A stretch of DNA of 64,000 bases from Sceloporus undulatus (GCF_019175285.1 NC_056525.1:134441521-134505520); one strand, 5' to 3'; counted from the stretch's first letter, positions 1 to 42,029 are shown. A program made the numbers and translations. Notes: generated by a model not told the origin, from the sequence alone.

Positions 1-129
1 CTTGGCAGACAATGGACAAGATTATTAACTATTTATTATACTTTACTCCTGCTCTTCACTTAAAAAAGGAAAATAGCCCATTACAGAGAACATAGAGAAT
101 CTCCCATCCAAACATTGGCTAGACTTTCT

Positions 130-408
130 CTGGGTTTTCCAGGCTATGTTGCCACGTTCTGGAAGATTTTATTCCTGATGTTTCGCCTCATCTGTGGCTG
201 GCATCTTCAGAGGGTGATGGCATGGAAGTATGTGGGGTATATATACTTGTGTGACCCTTGGTTGGGAGTAAATGATTTACATGTTAACCACCCTCTGAAG
301 ATGCCAGCCACAGATGCAGGTGAAATGTCAGCAATAAAATCTTCCAGAACGCAGCCACATAGCCCCGAAAACCCACAGAAAACTATGGACGCCAGCCGTG
401 ATAGCCTT
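130..408 (+). repeat. Palindromic MITE, family A (hAT-like?)
   Basis: The left arm (GTTTCGCC..ATCTGTGGCTGGCATCTTC) is the inverse of the right arm (GAAGATGCCAGCCACAGATG..). Related copies are at 37995-38280, 41757-41830 and 50890-51012. There is no coding capacity. The superfamily is inferred only loosely. Confidence 0.7.
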
Positions 409-545
409 AATAATAATAATAATATGGTTTATTTATATACCGCTATTCCAAGGATCATAGCGGTGAACAACAATAATACAACAGTTAAAACATCATAGAT
501 CACAAATTACAACCCCCCTGTACAAACATCATATGCTATAAAGCA
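409..545 (-). repeat. LINE 3' tail, antisense (L2-like)
   Basis: A (TAA)n run followed by TATGGTTTATTTATATACCGC and A-rich sequence resembles the reversed 3' end of the L2-type element better preserved at 35955-36320. Confidence 0.5.
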
Positions 546-868
546 ATTAAGAATACATGAAAACACCCCCATACAAATAGCAGGGGGGGGAGTTCCACCC
601 GGTGGCGTGGGGAGTGTGGCAGTGTCCCTCAGGAGGCCGGGGAGCCGGCTTTTCAGGAGGGGCCTCTCTCAATGACCCCTCCCCCCTAGTAAAAAGCCGC
701 CACAGCGGCAAGACATTCCTCCGCAGTTCTGGGGAGCTTCTTCCTCGGTGACATGGGGGGGGCAGCGGCAGAAGTAGTCCTCCACCAGCTCTCAGGCAGT
801 CCCCGATGTTGCTGGGTCTGCCTGATGGCTCCCTCTGTGGCCCAGGTGACAGTTGAAGAGGAAGGGGC
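546..868. other. GC-rich stretch, unclassified
   Basis: High-GC sequence up to the N gap, without splice-framed coding evidence. It may be the inner part of the LINE tail at 409-545. Open frames across it run into Ns and are not credible genes. Confidence 0.35.
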
Positions 869-968
869 NNNNNNNNNNNNNNNNNNNNNNNNNNNNNNNN
901 NNNNNNNNNNNNNNNNNNNNNNNNNNNNNNNNNNNNNNNNNNNNNNNNNNNNNNNNNNNNNNNNNNNN
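869..968. other. Assembly gap, 100 N
   Basis: Exactly 100 unknown bases, the usual placeholder for a scaffold gap of unknown size. Both flanks are GC-rich. Confidence 0.99.
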
Positions 969-2261
969 CCCCCTCCAACCTCTTTTGTAAATTGTAGGGT
1001 TCCTTGGTTCCTTTCTCTCATTTGCCTATGCCCCAGTCATCTGGAGTCTCACTGAGCATGCGCAAAGGTGCCAATTCGCAATTAAGAACCCACCGATGTG
1101 ATGGCTTACTTTGCACAGAATCTGGGTCGCGTTCGGGGAGGCCATTACAGCGAATTTAAAGTGTGATAAGTAATCATGTAATTGCGTGAATTTTCGAATT
1201 AACCTCCCTATCTTCTCTTTCAAAATTGAGAGGCTCCCACCCCGTTTGATAAACTCCTTAGAGATTCATGTGCACACACCTTCATTGGGGACAATGCAGG
1301 CTTGAGCATCCGCAGATTTTGGTATCCGTGCGGAGGGTCTGGAACATTTCCCATGCAGATACTGAGGTCCCACTATAATTACAGATGTACCTAACTGTAA
1401 TTGTGTCTAGCACACAGTTCACCAGCTTGCCTGCAAGAACGTTATGGGGGACCTTTTCAAAAGCCTTACAAAATCGAGCTATACAGCGAGAACCCATTTA
1501 ACATGGATTTGTTTAACGATTCCTTGTGTTGTGCTGCTTCACGCTGTTTGTGTTATCATGTGTTCAGCATTGATTGGCTGTACCCTACCAACCCATTATT
1601 CACATTTGCTTGCTGTCCTGCATGGATTTTTTGAATGGTTGTTCCTGCTAGTAAAGGGCTCCTTCTGGTAAAGTGCTCGTGTTGTTTATGAATGGACCCA
1701 AAGCCCAAGAACCATGATGCTGGCCATCCAGATATCTCTGAAACATTGTGCCGGGAGTACAATCCAGGACTACCATCTGACGACCCTCTTCTAATGAAAT
1801 TTCCTTTTGTGACAATATGTCGGAAGGTCAGTACTGACTGTTTTCAGATGCCTACATCATTCAAGCATGAAAAAAAAGACATTTATATAATCATCCACAA
1901 TTTTTGTTATACATGAACTGTCCTGGAACATATATCCCTTGGCGATAAAGGTGATCGTCCCATACCACAGCCCCTCTTCTGCTCTACCAAATGTGCAACT
2001 ACTAAGAGCTATTCTGGCTCTTCGTAATCACACTGTTCTTTTCTAAGTCTGCACAAAGTGATTGTTTAATCATCATCTCCTCCAGACTCTGTCCTGGTAT
2101 AGAATTTGAGGTTGAGGAAGAAGAATCATTCTTCATTGCTTGTGTATTGTCAATGGGCCACCTGCCAGTTTAATCTGTCTTTGAAAAAGGTGTATTGCTT
2201 ATTTGTTTTGTATTAACCTATTGTTCTACTCCTGTAACGTTTTGGTAACTTGGTTCCAAAA
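969..2261. other. Upstream spacer, little recognised
   Basis: No gene seen. Small repeat remnants are at 1299-1378 (half of a pogo-like MITE) and at 1425-1500 (minus strand FCKAFEKVPHNVLAGKL, resembling domain A of a LINE reverse transcriptase, CR1/L2 type). The remainder shows nothing I can name. Confidence 0.5.
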
Positions 2262-2473
2262 TACACTGCAGAAGTAACCCAGTTTGAGACCACTTCAAAA
2301 GCCCTGGGACATAATGCTAGGGAAGCCTAGTTTTGTGAGACATTTATCCTTCTCTGTCACAGAGCTCTGGTGCCACAACAAACTACAATTCCCAGGACTC
2401 CCTAGAGAAGAGACAGACCCTGACAGAGAAGGCTCAATGTCTCACAAAACTACAGTCCCCAGGATTCCACAGT
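2262..2473 (+). repeat. MITE family B (autoregulatory-size TIR repeat)
   Basis: Starts ACACTGCAGAAGTAACCC and has two self-complementary halves around TCTCTGTCACAGAGCTCTGG. Other copies are at 9520-9695, 41508-41710 and 62640-62722. It is non-coding. Confidence 0.65.
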
Positions 2474-2600
2474 TCCCCAAACTGTGCCCTTGAAGAGATT
2501 TTGGACTTCATCTCCCAGAAGCCTCAGCCATGTTAGCCAATAGTCTGGGATTCTGGGAGCTGAAGTCCAAAACTCCTTAAAAGAGCACAGTTTGGGGACC
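2474..2600 (+). repeat. MITE family C, copy 1
   Basis: Palindromic: CCCCAAACTGTGCCCTTGAA and TTTTGGACTTCATCTCCCAG on the left are mirrored by CTGGGAGCTGAAGTCCAAAA and GCACAGTTTGGGG on the right. Confidence 0.7.
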
Positions 2601-2644
2601 ACTGTTCTGGAGGATGCTCACTGCTTGTTGGTTTAAGTGGTCCT

Positions 2645-2761
2645 GAAACTGTGCCCTTGAAGAGATTTTGGACTTCATCTCCCAGAAGCCTCAGCCATGT
2701 TGGCCAATAGTCTGGGCTTCTGGGAGCTGAAGTCCAAAATCCCCTTAAAGAGCACAGTTTG
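2645..2761 (+). repeat. MITE family C, copy 2
   Basis: Almost the same sequence as 2474-2600, in the same orientation, after a 44-bp spacer. It ends about 215 bp before the HDAC3 ATG. Confidence 0.7.
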
Positions 2762-2829
2762 GTGTCAATCCCAGCATGCAACGGGAGGCAGCCAGAGAGG
2801 CAGTCAAAGTGGAAGGCCACAGCTGTCAA

Positions 2830-33296
<30,467 letters not shown>

Positions 33297-34695
33297 TGCC
33301 TGCTGCAGTCTGGATTGTGTGCTACTGCCTGGATAATGGTGCTCTAAGGAGAAAGCAGGTTCCATTAGAAATTGTCTGCTCTTCCCAGCTGTTGCTTGAA
33401 GCCATGGCAGCAGGATGGCTGATCCATGAGAATACTGAGGTGCAAAAGCAACAAGAGGACCCCACATTCCCTATGTGACTTTGCCGTCCAATGCTGTTTG
33501 TGAAAATAGATATTCATAATATCAGGTTCACAGAAGTCTACCTTGCTGCTGTGTAAGCAATTTCAAGTTTCATTCTGCAGTAACTTTTGTTACTTTTATG
33601 TCTATGTCCAATTTTAATGGAAGGACAAATCTGTTGCACTGGGAACATTTCTTCTGACCTGTTTTGATACAGGTTTACATAATATTCGGTTCAAAGAGCT
33701 GATTTGAAATCCATAAAAAACTATAGTGAAAAGATACTTTATTTCATCCAGTCACTATTCCCTTTTGTAGTAATTCAGATGAAAGGGAGCACCAGATATG
33801 GTTTGCTGATATTTTTCTGAGATGTAGTAGAAGTGGGAAAGCCAACTTTGGAGGCAGTGCAGGTTTATTTAGTACATGGCTTAGCTTAATTCCTGGGTTA
33901 TTCTTGAAACAATTTTTCTCTACAGTTGGGATGTGCTGAAACTCTTTTATCTTTAATGGGCAGTTTGAGAGTGGAAAGGCTTGGTTGTTGTTTTTTACTA
34001 ATTTTTTCTGCTTGGTTACACTGTGTACTTGGATGCCTGTATGGTGCCAAAAACCATGTTAATGAAAAATTGAAACCTGCATGTGTGACAAGATAAAAAC
34101 TTCTGTGCACCACCATCCCCCACCACCACCCCAGTACACACACGAGAAAGTGCAGGTTTTCACCTTTGTTTCATGGAGAAACACATTATTTTTCAGGGTG
34201 AGAGACCTGGGCCAAATGTTTTTGAATATCTTCCTATTTTTTATATTTCTCCCTGTGAACGTTTAACACATATGTAATGAACCCTGCCTTCTGAGCATGG
34301 GCCTTACATGGATCCTAGGATACAGTGATTCAATGGAAGGAATTTCTTCACTTCTTCTGTGTCCTACCTCATATTGTTTAGGAAATTAGGGGAGTGGGCA
34401 CAGGGACGGAAATGGAAAATCGTCCTTCCATTAACTTAATTAGGATTTAAACCAGAATCAGGAAGATTTCCTTGCATTAACTGCACATTCTCCTTCCCTT
34501 TTGTGTTTATAGACAGTGATACAATGTGGGTCTCACTTTGGCTGTAATTGTAAACTGTATGAATGATGGAGATATTTGTAATCAGTATTGTAAGGACATC
34601 TGTTTTAGCTCCGATGAGCAGCAGCTGACATTCTTTAATGCTGATTTTTGCCCACTATGTTTAAAATATTAAACAATCGGATACTATTTTTTATA
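33297..34695 (+). other. HDAC3: HDAC3 3' untranslated region (inferred)
   Basis: No interspersed repeat is recognised between the stop codon and about 34700, unlike the introns and the downstream spacer. This fits a 3'UTR of about 1.4 kb. The end is inferred from the ATTAAA at 34668 followed by T- and GT-rich sequence. Confidence 0.6.
34668..34673 (+). terminator. Candidate polyadenylation signal ATTAAA
   Basis: ATTAAA is the commonest variant of AATAAA. It is followed within 40 bp by a T run and the GT-rich CCTTGTGTCT. It is the best candidate for the HDAC3 mRNA end; no transcript evidence is available. Confidence 0.5.
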
Positions 34696-35160
34696 ACCTG
34701 CCTTGTGTCTACTCATTTGCCAGCTTCCTCCATTTAAAAGCTAGTCCTCATTAGTCTTTGATTTATTTACCTAAGTACAAAAAGTATGTATTGATCCCTA
34801 GCCATTCTGTTCCAGTTACACTACTTTATGCAACCTGTACAGCATATGGGCAACAGCTGTAGAGCCCGGGACCATTTAACAGATTGCCCAAGTGCTCAAA
34901 GGCTGCACTCCCCCCCTGCCCAGGTTTTTTAGTTAAATACTCTTTAAATATCAGTTAAAATTCCCCACCAGTAAATATTAACAAATTAAACCTCCCTATT
35001 TATTTTTGCCTGATTATTATTAATTTATATTGATTGTACATGAAATCTACATGCATTTAAATAGCTTTTAATATGACATTGGCTATTGATACTGACGCGA
35101 TCTAAATTGACTAGTGACTATCTCATTGAACTTTCTAATGACTATAGTGCATTTAATATT

Positions 35161-35395
35161 GGGCCCGAACAGACAGGCCAAAATAAAGCTGCTTCGGATC
35201 ATTTTGGAGGTATGCTGTTTAAATGACACATGCATCTTATGAGGCCAGAAGCTGCCCCAAAGCTGCATTCCCGTCCTTAGGACTGGAGCGCGGCTTTGGT
35301 GCAGCTTCTGGCCTCTTAGGACACATGCATCATTTAAACACCATACCTCCAAAGTGACTCGAAGCAGCTTTATTTTGGCCTGTCTGTTCGGGCCC
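35161..35395 (+). repeat. Palindromic MITE family P, full, ATT target duplication
   Basis: A 235-bp palindrome GGGCCCGAACAGACAGGCCA...TGTTCGGGCCC flanked by ATT (35158-35160, 35396-35398). The core matches 15828-16060 but the outer 20 bp differ. Confidence 0.88.
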
Positions 35396-35419
35396 ATTGT
35401 TATTATATTTTATGACATA

Positions 35420-35624
35420 TAGTTGCCCCTCCGTTTTCACAGACTTGGAGTCCGTGTCTCTCAGATATACCAAGGGGCAAATAGAGGGCAACACAATGGG
35501 GCATGCAGAGGAGTGTGCTGCCATTGAAGTCAATAGGAACGCCAATATCTGCGATTTTCCATTTTCACCGGGTGTGTGTGTGTGTCCAGGACGGATCCCT
35601 CGTGAAAACGGAGGGGCAACTGTA
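35420..35624 (+). repeat. Mariner-like MITE
   Basis: AGTTGCCCCTCCGTTTTCAC at the left is mirrored by GTGAAAACGGAGGGGCAACT at the right, then TA. It starts only 25 bp after the palindromic MITE. Confidence 0.75.
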
Positions 35625-35954
35625 ATTTTTTGCAACCAATCTGGAGGCCCACAGAAGAGGGTTTGAGGTACTGCATCCAGCCCACGTTTTGCTCACTGTT
35701 TATACCTTGTATGTCTTAAAGAGAGAAACTGAATTCTGTGATTGTAAATTAAAGAGGCATGGAGAGTAGTCAACATTTTGCTTGAATGTGGAAAGAAACG
35801 TAACAACAAATAGGTCATTTTGGCACACGTTAACTATTTGAGTAGAGCCTGAAGACTTCCGAGTATACAGAGAGTATACTTTGAATCAGAACTAGCTAGA
35901 GTGTTGCTATGGGGGCTCTTGTGTTCTCAAATGCCCTCTTCAACAGCCCCTTTT

Positions 35955-36320
35955 CTAATAAATAAAATAATAAAATTTTTATTTATACCCCGCCCTTCCA
36001 AAAGATCAGGGCGGCTTACAACATATAAAACATAATACATTCAATACAGTAAAAGATTAAAAGCATACAATTACATCCACATAAAAATACAATAAAAAGC
36101 CCCATAGCCCAACCTCATGGCCACGGAAGAGGAGGGAGGCCCACAGGATATTTAGTCGGGGAATGCCTGTTGGAATAGGAAGGTTTTTAAGTCCTTCCTA
36201 AATGGGGCCAGGGTGGTAGATGAGCGGAGCTCAGTGGGCAGCGTATTCCAAAGGGCTGGGGCAGCTGTGGAAAATGTCCTCCGAGTGGTGGTGGGAAGAA
36301 ATGGATGAATTGCTTTTCCT
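35955..36320 (-). repeat. L2-type LINE 3' end
   Basis: The minus strand reads ALWNTLPTELRSSTTLAPFR then KDLKTFLFQQAFPD, the L2 C-terminus, followed by an A/T-rich 3'UTR with GGCGGGGTATAAATAAAAAT. Confidence 0.8.
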
Positions 36321-37311
36321 GAAAGCCTAGAACCTGCATTTAATCTTTTAAATAAGTCACAACCTCTCTTGCCTGTACTGCTTGACCTTTTTTAAAAGTA
36401 TGTTTTGCCAAATTAGCAATGGAGTTCTCACACTTCCAGTTGCAAGTTTTCAATTTTTTTCACAGTGTCTGTGGCCCCGGATTGTTCTAGGAAGAGAAAG
36501 TCAAACCCTAGACCTGCCAAAGTTGTCCACTCCTGCTCTCCGTATTCTGTTTGAAAATCATGTTTGAAGTCCTTCTGATTTGAACTTCCAAGGATGGAGA
36601 GTATCAACCACAATGTTTGCTAACATGAAGCTATTGAAGCTTTCTTTGCCATTGCAGTATGTCTGAATGAGGTGTATGCGGTGATGGGACTCTTCCCCTA
36701 CTGCTGGCATGTGACCTAAAAGAAATTTCTGTTTGCTAATCTCTTTCATACCCTGCCCTACAACAAAATAATTACTGCAAAGTAATAAACACGAACAGTG
36801 CACAACACGAGAGGGGTAAGGTTCAAAACTTCTGCTTATTGTGTTTAAGACTATCTCCCTCCTTTCTTTCTTTTTTTTTGTTGAAGAAACACATGGGTAC
36901 AATTACACCAGTGGACTCTTGTGGATTACAAATAGTGGTAAAGAGCTATGGACCTTTTTATTTTTATATTATTTACATGACATCCATGTGAGGTAAAACA
37001 CTAAGCACATATTTTTAAAGAAAATATCATGTTAAGATAAGTACAGCAAGAAAAAGAAGAAAAATGTAATGATACTAAAAAGCCCTGAAGAAAAACTAGA
37101 TGCACACTGAGCAGCTGATAATAATCCATTTTGACAGTCTTCATCCAAGGCTGCTAATATTATTTCTCCATATGTCATGGAGAGACAATAAAAATTAGAC
37201 ACTACAAAAACCTGGTAGGTTTGTCCTCAGCATGAAACTTTTATTAGCTATCTTTAAATGAAACAATTTATATTTCAACAAAGGAAGGTAGTCTACTTAT
37301 AAAAATAAAAA

Positions 37312-37666
37312 AAGCCACATTCGTTGGGCTTAGGGGCATAGGACCCCCGTGAATGTGGGAAAATCGCAAATAACAAAACCACTATGTTTTTACCTGAGAA
37401 CACCTTTGGGAATCTCTAGGTCCTCCAGTGCAATTCTCTGGTCAACATCTGCCAGTCATTGACCATAGAATTGGGCTGAAGGAGCTACAGATGCCTAGTG
37501 GAGGGTTCTTTCTAGGAATCTCTATGTCCTTCAGTACGACCTTTGGTTAAAGTTGACCACAGAGTTGCACTGGAAGACCTAGACATTTCTAGAGAGAACA
37601 TATTAATAACATCCATGAATAATCAAATCTGCAAAACTCAAAGCCGCAAATGTGGAGGGACAAGTG
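37312..37666 (+). repeat. Mariner/pogo-like MITE, family E, copy 2
   Basis: Same interior as 3772-4138 (GGGGCATAGGACCCCCGTGA, TAGGAATCTCT, AGTTGCACTGGA) and the same right end GGAGGGACAAGTG before TA. Confidence 0.7.
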
Positions 37667-37994
37667 TATTTTTAAAAGACTCTTGCCTTGCAAGAATGGT
37701 TCTGAGTAGGTTACCAGCTAAGCTCCTTGCTTCCATTTCAACCATAGCAGGTGAGTGTCCCTTCTATAAATATGGCCACAGACATGAAGTTTTCTGGACC
37801 ACTTTCATCTAGCACCTAATCCAGTATTAGTTCTGAAACCAGGCATAAGTATCCTTTTAATGTTGCAATGTAGGTTTGATTAGTTGTACTTTTAAGATTC
37901 CCCTGGTAAATGGAATATGCCAGCAGTAGAATTTGCACAGGTTGATTGATTTTTAGATGCTAGAAAGGTGGGGGGAAATCCAAGTCGAAAAGGG

Positions 37995-38280
37995 AACTAT
38001 CTTTGCTATAGCTTTTTGTGGATTTTTTGGACTATGTGGTCGTGTTCTGGAAGAATTTATCTCTGACGTTTCACCTGCATCTGTGGCTGGCATCTTCAGA
38101 GAATGGTGACATGGAGGTGTGGGGGTATATATACTGTGCGGGGCCACATAGTATATATACTCCACACACCTCCATGCCACCATTCCCTGAAGATGCCAGC
38201 CACTAGTACACAGCCACGTAACCCCAAAAAACCACAAAAAACTATGGATGCTGGCCGTGAAAGCCTTCAACTTCACACTA
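37995..38280 (+). repeat. Palindromic MITE family A, copy
   Basis: GTGGATTTTTTGGACTATGT on the left is mirrored by ACCACAAAAAACTATGGATG on the right, with an inner TATATACT palindrome. Same family as 130-408. Confidence 0.7.
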
Positions 38281-38590
38281 TTTTTACTGTTGCCATTATA
38301 AAAGACCTGCATATTTCTTGGGAGCGGGGCAGTGGCAGTGAATGAGGTTGAATTTATGTTAATCCCGCAAAGTAGTTGGACATGGCTCTTGTAATGGCTT
38401 TTGAAAAAATGACACATTTTCTGGATTCTGTAAAACTTGGAGACGAATTCCATTTCTGCCAGTTTTTTGATTGATGATCAGTGGCTACTTTCCCACTACA
38501 ATCACATGCGCTACGATCATGGACAGATTCTATTGCTTTCTGCAAACTTCCTTGGGTGAAGAGGAAAAATACATTCATATTCGGGAAGGT

Positions 38591-38816
38591 AGAGCCAGTG
38601 GGTGGCAGGGTGGTTTGTGTGTTGGACTGCGACACTGGAGGCTAGGGTTTGATTCCCTGCTTGGCCATGAAACCCACTGGGCAAGTCACATGCTCTCAGC
38701 CTCAAGGGTAGCAATGGCCAAGGTTTGAACAAATGTTGCCAAGAAAATTCCATTACTGGTTTGCCTTTTGGGTCACCATAAGTCAGAAACGACTTGGAAG
38801 CACGCAACAACAAAAA
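38591..38816 (+). repeat. tRNA-type SINE with Bov-B-like tail
   Basis: AGAGCCAGTGGGTGGCAGGG, GATTCCCTGCTTGGCCATG and GTCAGAAACGACTTGGAAGC plus ACAACAACAAA. Confidence 0.8.
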
Positions 38817-38894
38817 GCTGTAGAAAGTGGAAATAGGCTATGTTCTCTATTGTTTCCAAGTTATCCATGCCTAGTATTTGGCAGATTATTTCAA

Positions 38895-39055
38895 CTGTCA
38901 CTCCCATCAGCCCTAACCTGCACAGCCCAATAGGGATGAATGATGGGGGTTGTAGTCCAAGCCATCTGGAGCATAATAGTTTGAGGAAGACAGTTTTATA
39001 TGTAGCTTAGATCTGTCCCCACCTCCCACTGCCAACATTATAGTCATTGGCTTAA
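38895..39055 (+). repeat. MITE C-like piece plus dispersed block
   Basis: GATGGGGGTTGTAGTCCAAG belongs to the TTGTAGTCC-type MITEs. The following 80 bp (GAGCATAATAGTTTGAGGAA..ATTATAGTCATTGG) recur at 42194-42272. Confidence 0.5.
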
Positions 39056-39173
39056 TTACAATTGCTATTCCTACTTGTTTACCGTGTGCTTGACTGTGTA
39101 CTCTAGCTTCTGGTAGACACAGTAATAACTCTGTACAAAGCAATGGAGAAATTGAAGATTTTACTATAGCTAT

Positions 39174-39424
39174 GAGAGTTAGTGTAGTATAGTGGTTTGA
39201 GCATTGGACTATGACTCTGGAGACCAGGGTTCGACTCCTGGCTTGGCCATGTAAAGCCGCTGGGTGACCTTGGGCAGGCATGTCACACTCTCTCAGCCTC
39301 AGAGAATGACAATGGGAAAACCCCTCCGAACAAATCTTGCCAAGAAACCCCATGATAAGGGGAAGCGTTAGGGTTGCAATAAGTCAGAAATGATTTGAAG
39401 GCACACAGCAACTACAGCAACAAA
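39174..39424 (+). repeat. tRNA-type SINE with Bov-B-like tail
   Basis: GTGTAGTATAGTGGTTTGAG, GGTTCGACTCCTGGCTTGGC (good B box) and AGTCAGAAATGATTTGAAGG, ending CAGCAACAAA. Confidence 0.85.
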
Positions 39425-40105
39425 TGACTGGACAGCCGCTTGTCAAGTCTTCAACCTTAAAGAACAGTTAGCACCAAAGTCAGGACTTCCTAGCCTTTCT
39501 CAGGCTTTGCTCATGTAAAAAAAGCCACTTTTTTGAAATTTAAAAAGATCTAAAAGTGGGTATCTGCACTGCAAGTCGGGAGAGCTGAAGGCTTCTGAAA
39601 GCAAGTGAGGCCTGGATTTGGGTTAGGAGGGTTGCTTAGTTTTTTTGTGCAGTCTACCAGTGTTTCCTTTGGAAGATGTGCAGCTGGGAAACTTCCTCTG
39701 ACACCACTCCCCACCCATGAAGCTGCAGGGTTAACAGTGGGGTGTATCTCAGTTGCCCCCCCTCCAATACCAACATCCAAAAAACCCCCCCATCTTAAAT
39801 AATTTTTAAAAATACGCTATTGACGGAGGGGGTAAAATAGACTTCCACACATCAGTGACTGAAAAAGTAGGAATTCCCCTCTTGTTCTTTTTCTATCTCT
39901 GACTAGCATGTCCAACGAGGGGCATCACTGGGGGTGAACACTGCCCCAGGTGACGCCCGGGCGTTGGGTGACACCACTGCTCCCCAGACAGCTGCCTTTT
40001 GGCAGAGACGGGCTGTGGTGTTTGCCTGAGTCTTCTTAAAACGTAGCTAGAAAGGTCTATAGATATAGAAATACATCTCTCTGGCTTTGCTTCGCGAACG
40101 AAGAT

Positions 40106-40657
40106 TCAGGAAGGACTCATCCCGCGCTTTGTACAACCACGTGGGTGACTAAAAAGGCCAATTTGGGATAAACAAGTCCGGTTGCAGAAAGCACAGCAGA
40201 AAGTCTCCTTGGGTGATGTTTCCAGGTTGCGGTTCTTTCTGCGTTGTCGGTTCTCTTCGAGGCTCGTTCGGCATGAGCTTTCGAAGAAGGCTGCAGCGTC
40301 ATGGATAGTGCGTCTCCATGCCTCCCGATGCGAGGCCAGGGAGGACCATTGTTGGTGATCTATCTGGCCAAGCCTGAGATGTTGTTTCAGGAAGTCCTTG
40401 TATCTCTTCTTTGGGGCGCCCCTCTTACACTGATCCGTGGTGAGTTCACCGTAGAATACTATTTTGGGGAGGCGATGGTCCTTCATCCTAGAAACGTGTC
40501 CTGCCCAGCGCAGCTGCGTCCTCAATAGCATGGCCTCAATGCTGGTGATCCCTGCTTGCTTGAGGACAGCAACATTTGTCACATAGTCAGTCCAGTGTAT
40601 ATTTAGAATTGTGCGTAAACAGCGCTGATGAAAGCATTCAAGGAGTCGTAAATACAA
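40106..40657 (-). mobile_element. LINE ORF2 C-terminal fragment with zinc finger
   Basis: A 183-codon open frame without stops reads LECFHQRCLRTILNIHWTDY, then LLRTQLRWAGHVSRMKDHRL, a GAPKKRYKDFLK segment, and ends CAFCNRTCLSQIGLFSHPRG C, a C2H2-like finger. This text is the typical C-terminus of many animal LINE reverse transcriptases (post-RT region plus finger). The family is not certain. The kept frame suggests either recent insertion or slow decay. A SINE starts right beside its inner end. Confidence 0.75.
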
Positions 40658-40664
40658 ATATGGA

Positions 40665-40995
40665 TAATATGGGATGTGGTAGCTCTGCAGTTAAGATGCT
40701 GACTCTGATGATCAGAAGATAGGCAGGTCAGCAGTTCGAGACCCAAGCGCCACATGGCAGAGTGAGCTCCAGTCACTAGTCTCAGCCTCTGCCAACCTAG
40801 CAGTTTGAAAGCATTGCATTGGATAGATAGGTACCACTTTGGTGGGAAAGTAACAGCGTTCTGTGAAGTCATGCTGGCCACACAACCACCAGAGTCATCT
40901 TCAGACAACACTGGCACTTTGGTTTAGTAACAGAGATGGGCACCCTCCAAAGTCGGTTACGACTAGACATTCATGTCAAAGGGAGACCTTTAACT
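40665..40995 (+). repeat. tRNA-type SINE (second type), full
   Basis: GGATGTGGTAGCTCTGCAGT, CAGCAGTTCGAGACCCAAGC (B box), then CTCCAGTCACTAGTCTCAGC and the Bov-B-like tail AAGTCGGTTACGACTAGACA plus TTCATGTCAAAGGGAGACCT TTA. Confidence 0.8.
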
Positions 40996-40999
40996 TTAG

Positions 41000-41440
41000 G
41001 GACAGTGGTTAAGTGGTTGCACGATCAGCAGCTCAGGACCCAAGTGCTGTGTGAGAGAGGAGATTTTCACATGGGGACAGGATAGTGATGGGATCACTCC
41101 CCCGTCCTTATCCCATCCGTGACGGCGATGGTGCAAAAGACTTTCCAATCGTAGCGCCGATCCTTTAGCCTGTCTCTAAATTGGCACTGCATTAACACAC
41201 ATTTCTGTTAATACAAAATGCCAGCCAGTGTCACTATAATGACAAGTTAATGTGGAGTAATGATGGATCTGTGCGACTTCAAACAAAAGCCTGTTGTGTG
41301 ACAGCCGTCACTCACACTTCCCAAATGGGATAAGTGTGAATCCCATCTGAAAGTCCTTCCCGCGATTGCGCAGAAAGGGATAGGACATTCCTTATCTGAT
41401 AATCTCCAGAAAGAGCTCCTGTCACTAGTCCCAGCTTCTG
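41000..41440 (+). repeat. Second SINE copy, interrupted by a TIR element
   Basis: The SINE head GTGGTTAAGTGGTTGCACGA to about 41058 and the SINE body GAGCTCCTGTCACTAGTCCC from 41415 are separated by an insertion of about 349 bp. It directly follows the intact SINE. Confidence 0.7.
41059..41407 (+). mobile_element. Unclassified TIR element nested in a SINE
   Basis: Ends GGAGATTTTCA and TGATAATCTCC are inverted (one mismatch). Length about 349 bp, non-coding. Flanks on both sides are AGA-rich, so the target duplication is unclear. Confidence 0.55.
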
Positions 41441-41507
41441 CCAAGCGCAATGAAGGCCCCCAATTCTGTCCTCCAAGTCATTCATTTGAGCCTCTCTCTG
41501 GTCCAAA

Positions 41508-41710
41508 ACACACAGCAAAAATAATCCAATTTGAGACTGCTTTAACTGCCTTGTTTTAGTGCAAGGGAATTCTGGGAAGTGTAGTTTTAGGAGACGTTTA
41601 ACCTTCTCTGTCAGAGAGCTGTGGTGCCACAACAAACTACAATTCCCAGGATATCCCTGAGCCAGGGCAGTTAAAGCGGTCTCAAACCGGATTACTTCTG
41701 CGGTGTGTTT
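41508..41710 (+). repeat. MITE family B, full
   Basis: Left ACACACAGCAAAAATAATCC AATTTGAGAC and right GTCTCAAACCGGATTACTTC TGCGGTGTG are inverted. GTCAGAGAGCTGTGGTGCCA is central. Confidence 0.8.
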
Positions 41711-41756
41711 CGGACTTCTCTGTGTTTATAATATAGCAAGTACATCTCTATACCGA

Positions 41757-41830
41757 TGTGAAGTCGAAGGCTTTCATGACTGGCATCCATTGTTTTTGTG
41801 GGACACATAGCCCCCCAAACCCACAAAGAA
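41757..41830 (+). repeat. MITE family A, fragment
   Basis: GTGAAGTCGAAGGCTTTCAT then GGCATCCATTGTTTTTGTGG match the outer arm of family A. Confidence 0.65.
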
Positions 41831-42029
41831 ACCATCTCTATGCTGTTTCTCAGTGCACTTCAGCACTCTCTAAGCCAAGACCAGAAACAGAAGATGCAGG
41901 CCTATGACTAACATCTTCCATTTCTTTCCTCATGTTTGTCTGATGAAGAGGAAGCCAGTGTGACTCTGAAAGCTTGCAGCATGTCATTGTGCATCTTGGT
42001 TGGCCCCATAAAGGCATCATTGTTTGGCT

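Noticed and set aside
547-1055. Open frames spanning the 100-N gap
   Set aside because: They depend on unknown bases and have no family resemblance.
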